A program made the translations under genes and the position numbers. Under the pieces are notes generated by a model that made no database searches, was not told the origin of the DNA, and was given only the letters and a program-made list of their open reading frames with translations. This document shows positions 1 to 8,222 of a stretch of DNA of 64,000 bases, piece after piece; position 1 is the stretch's first letter, and each line of letters begins with the position of its first letter. The stretch spans positions 310,001 to 374,000 of the forward strand of contig NZ_QUNO01000012.1 of assembly GCF_003387475.1 (NCBI RefSeq), in the 5' to 3' direction. This stretch comes from Kutzneria buriramensis (GTDB taxonomy: Bacteria > Actinomycetota > Actinomycetes > Mycobacteriales > Pseudonocardiaceae).

Positions 1-33
1 CGCCAAGTTCGGCTCGGCGGCGTAGGCGCACGC

Positions 34-77
34 CGAGTTGTCCACAGGGTGGCAAGCGCCGGCGAGTTGTCCACAGG
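34..77 (+). promoter_or_regulatory. Two direct DnaA boxes
   Basis: TTGTCCACA occurs at 38-46 and again at 67-75 in the same orientation. Each lies in an identical 15-nt block (34-48 and 63-77), 29 bp apart. This nonamer is the DnaA box consensus known from Streptomyces and mycobacteria. No gene covers the spot. The left side is cut by the window edge, so the cluster may be larger. Any role, for example titrating DnaA, is inference. Confidence 0.5.
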
Positions 78-97
78 CGGGCCGCAGCAGTGATCAA

Positions 98-754
98 CTA
101 GGCGTTGTCGCTGGTAGACTGGGCTCGGGCACGCCTCCCCGGGACAGGGTGGGGGCTGTTTTGGGCCGCCAGGACGGTATCGACGAATTCCAGGCAGGTC
201 GTGCGCATGCGGTCGGCGGTCAGGCTCTGCGAACCGGCCAGCACCTGCACGGCCAGGCCGTCGATCATGCCGACGAGCATGTTGGCCAGCACCAGCGGAT
301 CGCCGTCGGCGACCTGACCGCGGGCCTGGCCGTCACGGACGATGGCGGCGACGATGCGGCGCCACTCGCCGTAGAGGCGCTCGTTGAGCTCGCGCAGCCG
401 TGGCGACCGCGGGCTCTCGGCCCACAGCTCGACCCAGACCTTCCACGCCTCGACGGTCTCGGGGGTGCCCGGCACGTACGAGTCGACGACCTGCCGTAAT
501 CGGGTGACGGCGTCGGCGCGGGAGTCGAGCAGCCAGCGGCGGCGCTCCAGCGACCGCTCGAAGCAGTCCTCGAAGGCGGCCTGGGCGAGGTCCTGCTTGG
601 TGTCGAAGTAGTAGTGCACGGTCCCGCCCGACAGCCCGGCCAGCCGCGCGACGTCGGAGATCCGCAGGTTGCGCAGCCCGTTCTCGGCGATCACCCGGCA
701 GGTGGCGCGGAGGATCTGCGCCCGCCGCTCGACCTCGACGCTGGGGCGCGGCAT
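98..754 (-). CDS. TetR/AcrR family transcriptional regulator (BetI-like)
   Basis: This 218-residue protein has an N-terminal TetR helix-turn-helix at about residues 10-58, seen in ILRATCRVIAENG, ISDVARLAGLSGGTVHYYF and DTKQDL. The C-terminal ligand domain (about 80-195) resembles the BetI-type TetR_C family, with VELWAE and a late MLVGMIDGLAVQ helix. It should bind DNA as a dimer and repress a nearby target until a small ligand binds. The ATG start has AGGAG eight bases upstream. The gene is divergent from recG, with only 72 bp between the starts, but recG is a repair gene and need not be its target. The ligand cannot be predicted. The C-terminus (SPHPVPGRRARAQSTSDNA) looks disordered. Confidence 0.9.
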   Translation of the reverse strand: MPRPSVEVERRAQILRATCRVIAENGLRNLRISDVARLAGLSGGTVHYYFDTKQDLAQAAFEDCFERSLERRRWLLDSRADAVTRLRQVVDSYVPGTPETVEAWKVWVELWAESPRSPRLRELNERLYGEWRRIVAAIVRDGQARGQVADGDPLVLANMLVGMIDGLAVQVLAGSQSLTADRMRTTCLEFVDTVLAAQNSPHPVPGRRARAQSTSDNA

Positions 755-826
755 GGGGCGGCTCCTCGGTGGGTTGGCGGGCGGTCAGAGTAGCGGTGTC
801 AGGGGCAAGGGGTTGAATAGCACCCG

Positions 827-2992
827 ATGACTGCCATCGACGACTCCCTCGAACCGCTGCTGGGCAAGAAGTCGGCGGACGCCCTGGCCGACGGGCTCGG
901 CCTGCGGACGGTCGGCGACCTGCTCCGGCACTACCCGCGCCGCTACGACGAGCGCGGCAAGCTGACGTCCATCGCGAGCCTCGAGCTGGACGAGCACGCG
1001 ACGGTGCTCGCGGACGTCTCGAAGGTGACCAGGAAACCGATGCGCGCCCGCCGCGGCACGATGACGGAGGTCATCGTCACCGACGGCACGCGGCCGCTGA
1101 GTCTGGTCTTCTTCACCCAGAAGATCCCGAACCTGAACAAGCTGGTGCCGGGCAAGCGGGGGCTGTTCGCCGGGAAGGTGAGCAAGTTCAACCGCACCGT
1201 CCAGCTCGCCCATCCCGAGTTCCAGCTGCTCGACGACGAGGACGGCGAGCAGGCGATCGCCTCCTTCGCGCGCAAGCTGATCCCGGTCTACCCGGCGGTG
1301 AGCGGCCTGCCGACGTGGAGCATCGCCCGCTGCGTGGAGCAGGTGCTCCAGATGTGGGACGGCGTGGTCGACCCGCTGCCGGACGACCTGATCAAGGGTC
1401 ACAACCTGCTGGACCTGATGTCGGCGCTGAAGCTGATCCACCTGCCGGACAGCCAGGCGGCGATCGACGAGGCCCGCCGCCGCCTGAAGTGGGACGAGGC
1501 GCTGTCCATCCAGCTGGCGCTGGCCCAGCGCCGGCGGTCGGCGGCGGCCCGGCCGGCGACGCCGAGCCCGCGACGCACGGGCGGCCTGCTCGACGCGTTC
1601 GACGAGCGGCTGCCGTTCCAGCTGACCAACGGGCAGCGCGAGATCGGCGAGGTGCTCGCCGAGGAGCTGGGCGGCACGCACCCGATGAACCGGCTGCTGC
1701 AGGGCGAGGTCGGCTCGGGCAAGACGCTGGTGGCGCTGCGCGGCATGCTGCAAGTCGTCGACGCCGGCCGGCAGGCCGCGATGCTGGCGCCGACGGAAGT
1801 CCTGGCGGCGCAGCACGCCCGCTCGCTGCGAGACATGCTCGGCGATCTCGCGACGGCCGGTGAGCTGGGCGCGCCGGAGCAGGCGACCCGCGTGGTGCTC
1901 CTGACCGGTTCCATGAACACGGCGCAGCGTCGACAGGCGATGCTCGACATCGCCTCCGGCACGGCCGGCATCGTCGTCGGCACGCACGCGCTGATCCAGG
2001 ACAAGGTGTCGTTCGCGGAACTGGGTTTCGTCGTCGTCGACGAGCAGCACCGCTTCGGTGTCGAGCAGCGGGATGCGTTGCGCGGCAAGGCAGGCGACGG
2101 CATCAGCCCGCACGTGCTGGTCATGACCGCGACGCCGATCCCGCGCACCGTCGCCATGACGGTGTACGGCGACCTCGAGGTGTCGGCGCTGCGCGAACTC
2201 CCACAGGGCCGGTCGCCGATCCGCAGCTCGGTGGTGCCGGTCGCGGAGAAGCCGGCGTGGCTCGGGCGGGCGTGGGAACGAATCCGCGAGGAGGTTGCGG
2301 CCGGGCATCAGGCGTACGTGGTGTGCCCGCGGATCGGCGACGACGAGGATGCCGAGCCCAAAGGCGGCTCCGATCAGCGGCCGCCGCTGGCCGTCATGGA
2401 CGTGCTGCCCAAGCTGGCCGAGGGACCGCTCAAGGGGCTTCGCGTCGACATGCTGCACGGCCGGATGCCGCCCGAGGACAAGGACGCCGTGATGCGGGCG
2501 TTCGCCGCCAACGACGTGCAGGTTCTCGTTGCCACCACGGTGATCGAGGTCGGCGTGAACGTGCCCAACGCGACCGTGATGGTGATCATGGACGCCGACC
2601 GCTTCGGCGTCAGCCAGCTGCACCAGCTGCGCGGCCGCGTCGGCCGGGGCAGCGCCGCCGGCCTGTGTCTGCTGGTCTCCGAGATCCCGGCCGGCACCTC
2701 CACCATGCAGCGCCTGCAGGCCGTCGCCGACACCCTCGACGGCTTCGAGCTGGCCCAGATGGATCTGGAGCTGCGCCGCGAGGGCGACATCCTCGGCGCC
2801 GCCCAGTCCGGCATGAAGTCCGGCCTGAAGATGCTGTCCCTGCTGGACGACCTGGACGTGATCGAGGAGGCCCGGCAGGAGGCGCAGCGCGTCGTCGGCG
2901 AGGACCCGGACCTGGCCGAGCACCCCGGCCTCGCGCAGATGGTGCGGGAGGTGGTGGACGCCGGCCGCGCCGAGTACCTGGAGAAGAGCTAG
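827..2992 (+). CDS. recG: ATP-dependent DNA helicase RecG
   Basis: RecG is the monomeric superfamily 2 helicase that drives regression of stalled replication forks and branch migration of Holliday junctions. The 721-residue product has the N-terminal wedge/OB region (about 1-260), Walker A GEVGSGKT near 293-300, and DEQH followed by RFGVEQRD near 405. It also has TATPIPRT, and motif VI is within QLHQLRGRVGRG. The length is slightly above the usual ~690. An insert after LAQRRRSAAARPATPSPRR is typical of actinobacterial forms. The ATG at 827 gives the expected N-terminus, though no strong ribosome site precedes it (AAGGGG is about 15 bases away). recG is also the first backbone gene in the mycobacterial order. 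Confidence 0.97.
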   Translation: MTAIDDSLEPLLGKKSADALADGLGLRTVGDLLRHYPRRYDERGKLTSIASLELDEHATVLADVSKVTRKPMRARRGTMTEVIVTDGTRPLSLVFFTQKIPNLNKLVPGKRGLFAGKVSKFNRTVQLAHPEFQLLDDEDGEQAIASFARKLIPVYPAVSGLPTWSIARCVEQVLQMWDGVVDPLPDDLIKGHNLLDLMSALKLIHLPDSQAAIDEARRRLKWDEALSIQLALAQRRRSAAARPATPSPRRTGGLLDAFDERLPFQLTNGQREIGEVLAEELGGTHPMNRLLQGEVGSGKTLVALRGMLQVVDAGRQAAMLAPTEVLAAQHARSLRDMLGDLATAGELGAPEQATRVVLLTGSMNTAQRRQAMLDIASGTAGIVVGTHALIQDKVSFAELGFVVVDEQHRFGVEQRDALRGKAGDGISPHVLVMTATPIPRTVAMTVYGDLEVSALRELPQGRSPIRSSVVPVAEKPAWLGRAWERIREEVAAGHQAYVVCPRIGDDEDAEPKGGSDQRPPLAVMDVLPKLAEGPLKGLRVDMLHGRMPPEDKDAVMRAFAANDVQVLVATTVIEVGVNVPNATVMVIMDADRFGVSQLHQLRGRVGRGSAAGLCLLVSEIPAGTSTMQRLQAVADTLDGFELAQMDLELRREGDILGAAQSGMKSGLKMLSLLDDLDVIEEARQEAQRVVGEDPDLAEHPGLAQMVREVVDAGRAEYLEKS

Positions 2993-3016
2993 GAATTCCC
3001 TGTACTGGCAAGGAGT

Positions 3017-3571
3017 TCAGCGACGGATGCCGGCCACGACGAGGTCCACCAGGAGTCGGTGGCTCTCGTCGAGGTCCTCGGCCAGTTGAAAGCCGCCGGA
3101 GATCTCCAGCGCGGCGAAGCCGTGCAGGGCGGCGCGGATGCAGCGGGTGGCGTGGATGGCGGCGGAGCCCTCCAGCCCGTAGCCGCGCAGCACGGCCAGG
3201 ATCACCTCGACGGCCCGGTTGCCGGCGGAGGCGAGGGCCGGCTCGGGGCGGGGCTGCTGGGGGAGGGCGGCGTAGCGGTGGGGGTGGGCAACGGCGTAGC
3301 CGCGGTAGGCGGCCATGAGTGCCCGCAACGCGTCGTCCTTGCTACGGCCCAGCACGGCCTCGGCCAGCGCGTCCCCCAGCTCGGTGAGCACCCGCAGCTG
3401 CACCAGCACGCGCAGCGCCTCCAGGCTGGACACGTGCTTGTACAGCGACGGGGTGGCGACGCCGGTGCGGCTGGCGACGGCGGCGAGGCTCAGGGCGTCG
3501 GGGCCGTCGGCGTCGATCACGGCGACGGCGGCGTCGACGACGGCGTCGGGGGACAGGCCGACCCGGGGCAT
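3017..3571 (-). CDS. TetR/AcrR regulator with WHG-type C-terminal domain
   Basis: The product has 184 residues. The N-terminal helix-turn-helix is seen in DALSLAAVASRTGVATPSLYKHV (about residues 23-46). The C-terminal half fits the WHG subfamily of TetR proteins, with AYRGYAVAHPHRYAAL and ATRCIRAALHGFAALE. The gene lies one base downstream of the alpha/beta hydrolase stop codon and has a strong AAGGAGG site six bases before ATG, inside the hydrolase 3' end. The two genes therefore almost certainly form one transcript. It probably represses its own operon through the inverted repeats at 4382-4421. The ligand is unknown. Confidence 0.9.
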   Translation of the reverse strand: MPRVGLSPDAVVDAAVAVIDADGPDALSLAAVASRTGVATPSLYKHVSSLEALRVLVQLRVLTELGDALAEAVLGRSKDDALRALMAAYRGYAVAHPHRYAALPQQPRPEPALASAGNRAVEVILAVLRGYGLEGSAAIHATRCIRAALHGFAALEISGGFQLAEDLDESHRLLVDLVVAGIRR

Positions 3572-3572
3572 G

Positions 3573-4370
3573 TCAGACCTCCTTGAGGAAAGCGGTGATG
3601 ACGGCGGCGGTGGCGTCCGGGGTGTCGGCCATCGGGTAGTGGCCGGCGCCGTCGATCATCTCAACCCTGGCCGGGCCACCGAGACCGTCGGCGATCCACC
3701 GCGCCTCGGCGGCCGGGTCGGGGAAGTCGGAGTCCTTGGTGCCCATGACAACCAGCGCCGGGCACGTCACCTCGGGCAGCCGGGCGGCGGTGTCGGCGCG
3801 CGAGCCGGACATCATGGCGGTCAGGGCGGCGAGGTGCCCGGGCTGGCGCAGCGACGCCTTCAGCGCGGCGACGTAGGCGTCGAAGTCGGCCGGCTTCCGC
3901 ACCGGGTACAGCGTCTTGTAGTACATGGTCCACAGCGTGGCGCTGCGGGCGACGAGCTTGGCGGCCAGGCTCATGACGGGGTTCATCTTCGCGTCCCGCA
4001 CGAACGAGTCGAGCAGCACGACGCCGCGGACCAGCTCCGGAGCCTCCGAAGCCAGCCAGACGACCGACGCGCCGGTGTAGGAGTGTCCGATCAGGATCGC
4101 CGGCCGCCCCAGGTGGCGCAGCAGGGCCAGCGCGTCGGCGCCGACGGCCTCCGGGGTGTAGTCGGCGAACTCGGCCGACGACTCGCCGCAGCCGCGCATG
4201 TCGGTGGTGACGACCCGGTAGCCGGCGGCGGTGAGCAGCGGCACGAGCAACCGGTGCGTCCGCCGGGTGTCGCCCAATCCGTGCAGGCAGAGGACGAGTT
4301 CGCCGTCCGCCGGACCCTGCTCGTCGTACGCGATCCGCCCGCCGTTCACGTCGAGGTACTGGGTGTTCAT
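3573..4370 (-). CDS. Alpha/beta-fold hydrolase
   Basis: This 265-residue alpha/beta hydrolase has the oxyanion-region motif LCLHGLGD (about 27-34) and the nucleophile elbow GHSYTG with Ser97. An acidic residue lies in GTKDSDFPDP, and the catalytic His is in IDGAGHYP near the C-terminus. The triad is complete, so it should be an active hydrolase (esterase, epoxide hydrolase or similar). The substrate cannot be told from sequence. There is no signal peptide, so it is likely cytoplasmic. GGGAGG lies five bases before the ATG. It is the first gene of a two-gene operon with the following TetR gene, an arrangement common for inducible detoxification of a small molecule. Confidence 0.9.
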   Translation of the reverse strand: MNTQYLDVNGGRIAYDEQGPADGELVLCLHGLGDTRRTHRLLVPLLTAAGYRVVTTDMRGCGESSAEFADYTPEAVGADALALLRHLGRPAILIGHSYTGASVVWLASEAPELVRGVVLLDSFVRDAKMNPVMSLAAKLVARSATLWTMYYKTLYPVRKPADFDAYVAALKASLRQPGHLAALTAMMSGSRADTAARLPEVTCPALVVMGTKDSDFPDPAAEARWIADGLGGPARVEMIDGAGHYPMADTPDATAAVITAFLKEV

Positions 4371-4381
4371 CGTGACCTCCC

Positions 4382-4421
4382 TAGCTAACTGGTGTAGCTA
4401 AAAAGCTAATGGCGTTAGCTT
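4382..4421. promoter_or_regulatory. Probable TetR operator, two adjacent inverted repeats
   Basis: TAGCTA (4382-4387) and TAGCTA (4395-4400) form one inverted repeat. AAGCTAA (4403-4409) and TTAGCTT (4415-4421) form a second with a 5-bp spacer. They sit only 11 bp upstream of the hydrolase start and 26 bp upstream of the chosen sthA start, so a bound TetR dimer pair would cover both divergent promoters. The shared GCTAA core supports a single DNA-binding protein. The neighbouring WHG-type TetR is the obvious candidate. Confidence 0.65.
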
Positions 4422-4447
4422 CTGCTGTCAAGGGGCAGACTGGCCGC

Positions 4448-5851
4448 GTGCGCGACTTCGATGTGCTGGTGCTGGGGTCCGGCCCCGGCGGACAGAAGGC
4501 CGCCATCGCGACGGCCAAGCTGGGCAGGAAGGCCGCCGTCGTGGAGCGGCGGGACATGGTGGGCGGGGTGTGCATCCAGACCGGCACGATCCCGTCCAAG
4601 ACACTGCGGGAGGCGGTTCTCTACCTGACCGGACTCAACCAGCGCGAGATGTACGGCGCGAGCTACCAGGTCAAGGAGGACATCACCGTCTCCGACCTGC
4701 TGGCCCGCACCAACCACGTGATCGGCCGCGAGGTCGAGGTGATCCGCAGCCAGCTCACCCGCAACCACGTGGCGATGCTGCCCGGCATGGGGCACTTCGT
4801 GGACGACCACACCGTCGAGGTGGTCGACGGCACCGGCCGCGAGATGACGGTGACCGCGGAGAACATCGTGATCGCCACCGGCACCACGCCGGCGCGACCG
4901 GCCACTGTGGACTTCGACGGAAAGACGATCATCGACTCGGACGGCATCCTGGCGCTCGAACGGGTGCCGCAGTCGATGATCGTGGTCGGCGCCGGCGTGA
5001 TCGGCATCGAGTACGCGTCCATGTTCGCCGCCCTGGGCACCAAGGTCACGGTGGTCGAGTCGCGGGAGCGGATGCTGGAGTTCTGCGACGGCGAGGTCGT
5101 CGAGGCGCTCAAGTACCACCTGCGGGACCTGGCCGTCACGTTCCGGTTCCGCGAGACGGTGGCCGCGGTCGAGCGGCACGAGCGCGGCGCGATCGCCGTG
5201 CTGGAGAGCGGCAAGAAGATCCCGGCCGAGGTGGTCATGTACTCCGCCGGCCGGCAGGGCATGACCGGCACGTTGCAGCTGGACAAGGCCGGGCTGGCCG
5301 CCGACAAGCGCGGCCGGATCGAGGTGGACGAGCACTTCCGCACCTCGGTGCCGCACATCTACGCGGTCGGCGACGTGATCGGCTTCCCGGCGCTGGCGGC
5401 GACCTCGATGGAGCAGGGCCGGCTGGCGGCCTACCACGCGTGCGGCGAGCCCGTGCAGGCGATGTCCACGCTCCAGCCGATCGGCATCTACACCATTCCG
5501 GAGATCAGCTTCATCGGACGGACCGAGGACCAGCTCACCAACGAGCGCGTCCCGTTCGAGGTCGGCGTGTCCCGGTACCGGGAGCTGGCCCGGGGTCAGA
5601 TCATCGGCGACTCCTACGGCGTGCTCAAGCTGCTGGTGTCGCCGGAGGACCGGTCGCTGCTGGGTGTGCACGTGTTCGGCACCGGCGCCACCGAGCTGAT
5701 CCACATCGGCCAGGCGGTGATGGGCTGCGGCGGCACCGTCGACTACCTGGTGGACGCGGTGTTCAACTACCCGACGCTGGCCGAGTCGTACAAGGTCGCG
5801 GCCCTGGACGCGATGAACAAGATCCGCCAGATCGAGCGCCTGAGCAGCTGA
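4448..5851 (+). CDS. sthA: Soluble (Si-specific) NAD(P)+ transhydrogenase
   Basis: This FAD-dependent pyridine nucleotide-disulfide oxidoreductase-fold protein balances NADPH and NAD+ in the cytoplasm. The FAD-binding motif is VLGSGPGG near the N-terminus, the NAD(P) motif is [19 protein letters not shown], and AVGDVIGFP follows. The redox-active Cys pair of dihydrolipoamide dehydrogenase is absent: Cys42 remains but the second position is Thr47 ([11 protein letters not shown]). This is the hallmark of SthA. I chose GTG at 4448 (467 residues) over ATG at 4409, because the FAD fold then begins at the usual distance and the length matches E. coli SthA. The 4409 start would also lie inside the operator repeats. 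Confidence 0.92.
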   Translation: MRDFDVLVLGSGPGGQKAAIATAKLGRKAAVVERRDMVGGVCIQTGTIPSKTLREAVLYLTGLNQREMYGASYQVKEDITVSDLLARTNHVIGREVEVIRSQLTRNHVAMLPGMGHFVDDHTVEVVDGTGREMTVTAENIVIATGTTPARPATVDFDGKTIIDSDGILALERVPQSMIVVGAGVIGIEYASMFAALGTKVTVVESRERMLEFCDGEVVEALKYHLRDLAVTFRFRETVAAVERHERGAIAVLESGKKIPAEVVMYSAGRQGMTGTLQLDKAGLAADKRGRIEVDEHFRTSVPHIYAVGDVIGFPALAATSMEQGRLAAYHACGEPVQAMSTLQPIGIYTIPEISFIGRTEDQLTNERVPFEVGVSRYRELARGQIIGDSYGVLKLLVSPEDRSLLGVHVFGTGATELIHIGQAVMGCGGTVDYLVDAVFNYPTLAESYKVAALDAMNKIRQIERLSS

Positions 5852-5884
5852 CGAACCCCGGCGAGTCGCGCTCTCGGACACCAT

Positions 5885-5924
5885 GAATGTAGGTCTCAGG
5901 CACATGTGCCTGAGACCTACATTC
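5885..5924. terminator. Perfect 40-bp palindrome between convergent genes
   Basis: The stretch from GAATGTAGGTCTCAGGCACA to its exact reverse complement is a perfect 20+20 palindrome centred between 5904 and 5905. It lies between the converging sthA and solute-binding-protein genes, so it most likely serves as a bidirectional transcription terminator or barrier. No T-run follows, as is usual in actinomycetes. Confidence 0.75.
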
Positions 5925-5970
5925 GGTGTGCCTGGCTGGGCCTGATTTCTGGGCGAACTCGCGGGGGTGG

Positions 5971-7362
5971 TTACTTCACGGAGTCGTTGTAGTCCTTGAT
6001 GGGTTGGGTGAGGGAGGCAGCGGCGTCGGTGAGGGCCTGCTTGGCGTCCTTGCCCTGCAACACCGCCGCCTGCATGGCGCTCTCCGCCGCCTTGCGCACC
6101 TGCGGCATCACCCCGAACAGGCAGCCCTGCGTCGCCGTCGTCACCTTGGTGCTCTGCAGCTGGGTGATCGCGGTCTGGAACTGCGGCTTGTTCGCCACCC
6201 ACTGCTTGTCCACGGCGGTGTCCAGCGCGCCCTTGCTGACCGGGAAGTAGCCGGTGGAGGTGTGCCAGGTGGCCTGCGAGTCCTTGGTCTCCAGGAACTT
6301 CACGAACTCCCACGCGGCCCGCTTGTGGGCGTCGTCCTTGCCCTTGCCGACGATCCACAGCGACGCGCCGCCGATGATCGGGCCGGCGGCGTCGGAGGCG
6401 TTGATCTTCGGGTAGAAGCCGGTGCCGACCTGGAAGCCCGCCTTGGTGAAGTCGCCGAGCGAGCCGGTGGACTCCAGCGTGATGGCGTCCTTGCCGGCGA
6501 CGAACGCGGAGTCGCCGTTCTTGGTGTCGGAGTCCAGCTTCAGCGCCAGCCCCGAGCCGACCATGTCCTTCCACCAGTTCAGCAGCTTCACGTTGTTGTC
6601 GGACGCGAAGTTGGCCTCGGTGGCGCGGCCGTTGCGGCCGTTGTCGGGGTTGCAGTACTGGGCGCCGGCCACGGCGGTCCACTGCTCCAGGAACCAGCCG
6701 TACAGCGACGCGCCGAAGCCGTACTGCGTGGTGTTGCCGCTGGCGTCCTTGACGGTCAGCTTCTGGGCGTCGGCCTTGATCTCGTCCAGCGTGGTCGGCG
6801 GCTTGTTCGGGTCCAGGCCGGCCTTCGTGAAGGCGTCCTTGTTGATGTACAGCAGCGGCATCGACGTGTTGAACGGCATCGAGTACAGCTTGCCGCCGAT
6901 CGAGTAGTAGCCGGCGATGTTGGGCTGGATGTCGGACACGTCGTACTTGTCGACGTCGATGAACGACTGGGCCGGCACCGTGGCCTTGGAGTCGATCATG
7001 AACTGGGTGCCGATGTCGTACACCTGGAGCAGGTCGGGCAGCTCGCCGCCCTTCAACGCGTTCTTGTACGCCGACAGCGTGTCGTCGTAGTTGTTCTTGA
7101 ACGCCAGCGTCACCTTGATCTTGCCCTGGTTGGCCGCGTTGAACTGGTCGGTGAGCTTCTTCAGCGTCTCGCCGTTGGTGCCGGTCATCGCGTGCCAGAA
7201 CGTGATGTCGGTTTCGCCCTTGCCGTCCAGCGCGCCGGCGGCCGGCGCGGACAGCCCGTCGCCCGCGGACGGGGACGTGCCGGAGCTGGCGGCCGAGCTG
7301 CACGCGGTGACGGCGGTGGCTGCGGCGACCGCACAGGCCAGCAGCCCCAACTTGGTACGCAC
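5971..7362 (-). CDS. Extracellular sugar-binding lipoprotein of ABC importer
   Basis: This is a type 1 carbohydrate-binding protein (UgpB/MalE class). It has a lipoprotein signal: a short basic start, the hydrophobic stretch LGLLACAVAAATAVTAC, and the lipobox VTAC whose Cys would be lipidated. A low-complexity Ser/Ala linker follows, then the mature fold starts at DITFWHAMTG, typical of these proteins. GTG at 7362 has GGGAG eight bases upstream and gives 463 residues. A longer start at 7386 would overlap the upstream permease. It is the last gene of a three-gene operon with two permeases. It should capture a sugar or glycerophosphodiester outside the membrane; the ligand is unknown. Confidence 0.92.
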   Translation of the reverse strand: MRTKLGLLACAVAAATAVTACSSAASSGTSPSAGDGLSAPAAGALDGKGETDITFWHAMTGTNGETLKKLTDQFNAANQGKIKVTLAFKNNYDDTLSAYKNALKGGELPDLLQVYDIGTQFMIDSKATVPAQSFIDVDKYDVSDIQPNIAGYYSIGGKLYSMPFNTSMPLLYINKDAFTKAGLDPNKPPTTLDEIKADAQKLTVKDASGNTTQYGFGASLYGWFLEQWTAVAGAQYCNPDNGRNGRATEANFASDNNVKLLNWWKDMVGSGLALKLDSDTKNGDSAFVAGKDAITLESTGSLGDFTKAGFQVGTGFYPKINASDAAGPIIGGASLWIVGKGKDDAHKRAAWEFVKFLETKDSQATWHTSTGYFPVSKGALDTAVDKQWVANKPQFQTAITQLQSTKVTTATQGCLFGVMPQVRKAAESAMQAAVLQGKDAKQALTDAAASLTQPIKDYNDSVK

Positions 7363-7382
7363 TAGTTGTCTCCCTCGGTAGG

Positions 7383-8222
7383 TCACTTCACGGCACCGGC
7401 CGTGAAGCCGCGGACCAGCCAGCGCTGGCCGAACAGCACGAGCAGCAGGGTCGGCAGCAGCGTGATCGTGATGCCGGCCAGCAACAGGCCCGGATCGGCG
7501 CTGTCGTTGCTGCGCAGGGCGAACACCGCGGTCTGCAGGGTGTTCAGCGAGTTGTTGGTGGACGAGATGATCAGCGGCCAGAAGTACATGTTCCAGCCCT
7601 GGAGGAACGACCAGACCGCCAGCGCGGCGATGGCCGGCCGGCAGCCGGGCAGCAGGATCGTGAACAGGAACCGGAAGTGGCCGCAGCCGTCGATGGTGGC
7701 GGCGTCGCGCAGCTCGCTCGGGAACTGCCGGAACGCCTGGCGCAGCAGGAACACGCCGAACCCGTTGGCCAGGAACGGCAGTACCAGCGCGAACCGGCTG
7801 TCGCCGATGCCGAGGCTGCGCACGAACAGCGCGTTGGGCACGACGATCGCCTCGTACGGGACCATGATCGTGGCCAGGAACAGCCAGAACAGCGGGGTCC
7901 GCAGCGGCGTGCGCAGGAACACCAGCGCGTACGCGGCCAGGCAGGACGTGACCAGGTGGGCGATCATGATCACCAGGCCGACGAACAGCGAGTTGCCGAA
8001 GGCCGGCAGCAGCGGCACGACGGTCTGCTGCAACGCGCCGACGTAGCTGGCCACGGTGTAGTGGCCGAGCAGGTTGGGCGGCTGGCGCAGCAGGTCGATG
8101 GACGGCAGGAAGCCGCCCAGGGCGGTCAGCAGCACCGGGAACAGCAGCACGACGGCCGCCACCACCAGCCAGATGTACGTGAACGCGCTGGTCGCCGGCC
8201 CGGGACGGTTGAGTCGACTCAC
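7383..8222 (-). CDS. Carbohydrate ABC transporter permease (MalG/UgpE type)
   Basis: This 279-residue inner-membrane permease has about six transmembrane helices, the first at AFTYIWLVVAAVVLLFPVLL. The EAA loop is DAATIDGCGHFRFLFTILLP, where it contacts the ATPase. The GTG start overlaps the stop of the preceding permease gene by four bases (GTGA), so the two are translationally coupled. A longer reading frame in front is a shadow of the other permease. No ABC ATPase gene is present, so a shared sugar ATPase (MsiK-like) encoded elsewhere is likely. Confidence 0.92.
   Translation of the reverse strand: MSRLNRPGPATSAFTYIWLVVAAVVLLFPVLLTALGGFLPSIDLLRQPPNLLGHYTVASYVGALQQTVVPLLPAFGNSLFVGLVIMIAHLVTSCLAAYALVFLRTPLRTPLFWLFLATIMVPYEAIVVPNALFVRSLGIGDSRFALVLPFLANGFGVFLLRQAFRQFPSELRDAATIDGCGHFRFLFTILLPGCRPAIAALAVWSFLQGWNMYFWPLIISSTNNSLNTLQTAVFALRSNDSADPGLLLAGITITLLPTLLLVLFGQRWLVRGFTAGAVK

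Noticed and set aside
785-2923. 712-codon minus-strand frame
   Set aside because: It is opposite recG, with no family motif and shadow-type composition.
4415-7303. 962-codon minus-strand frame
   Set aside because: It covers sthA and the solute-binding-protein gene in another frame and runs through the palindrome between them. It has no known domain.
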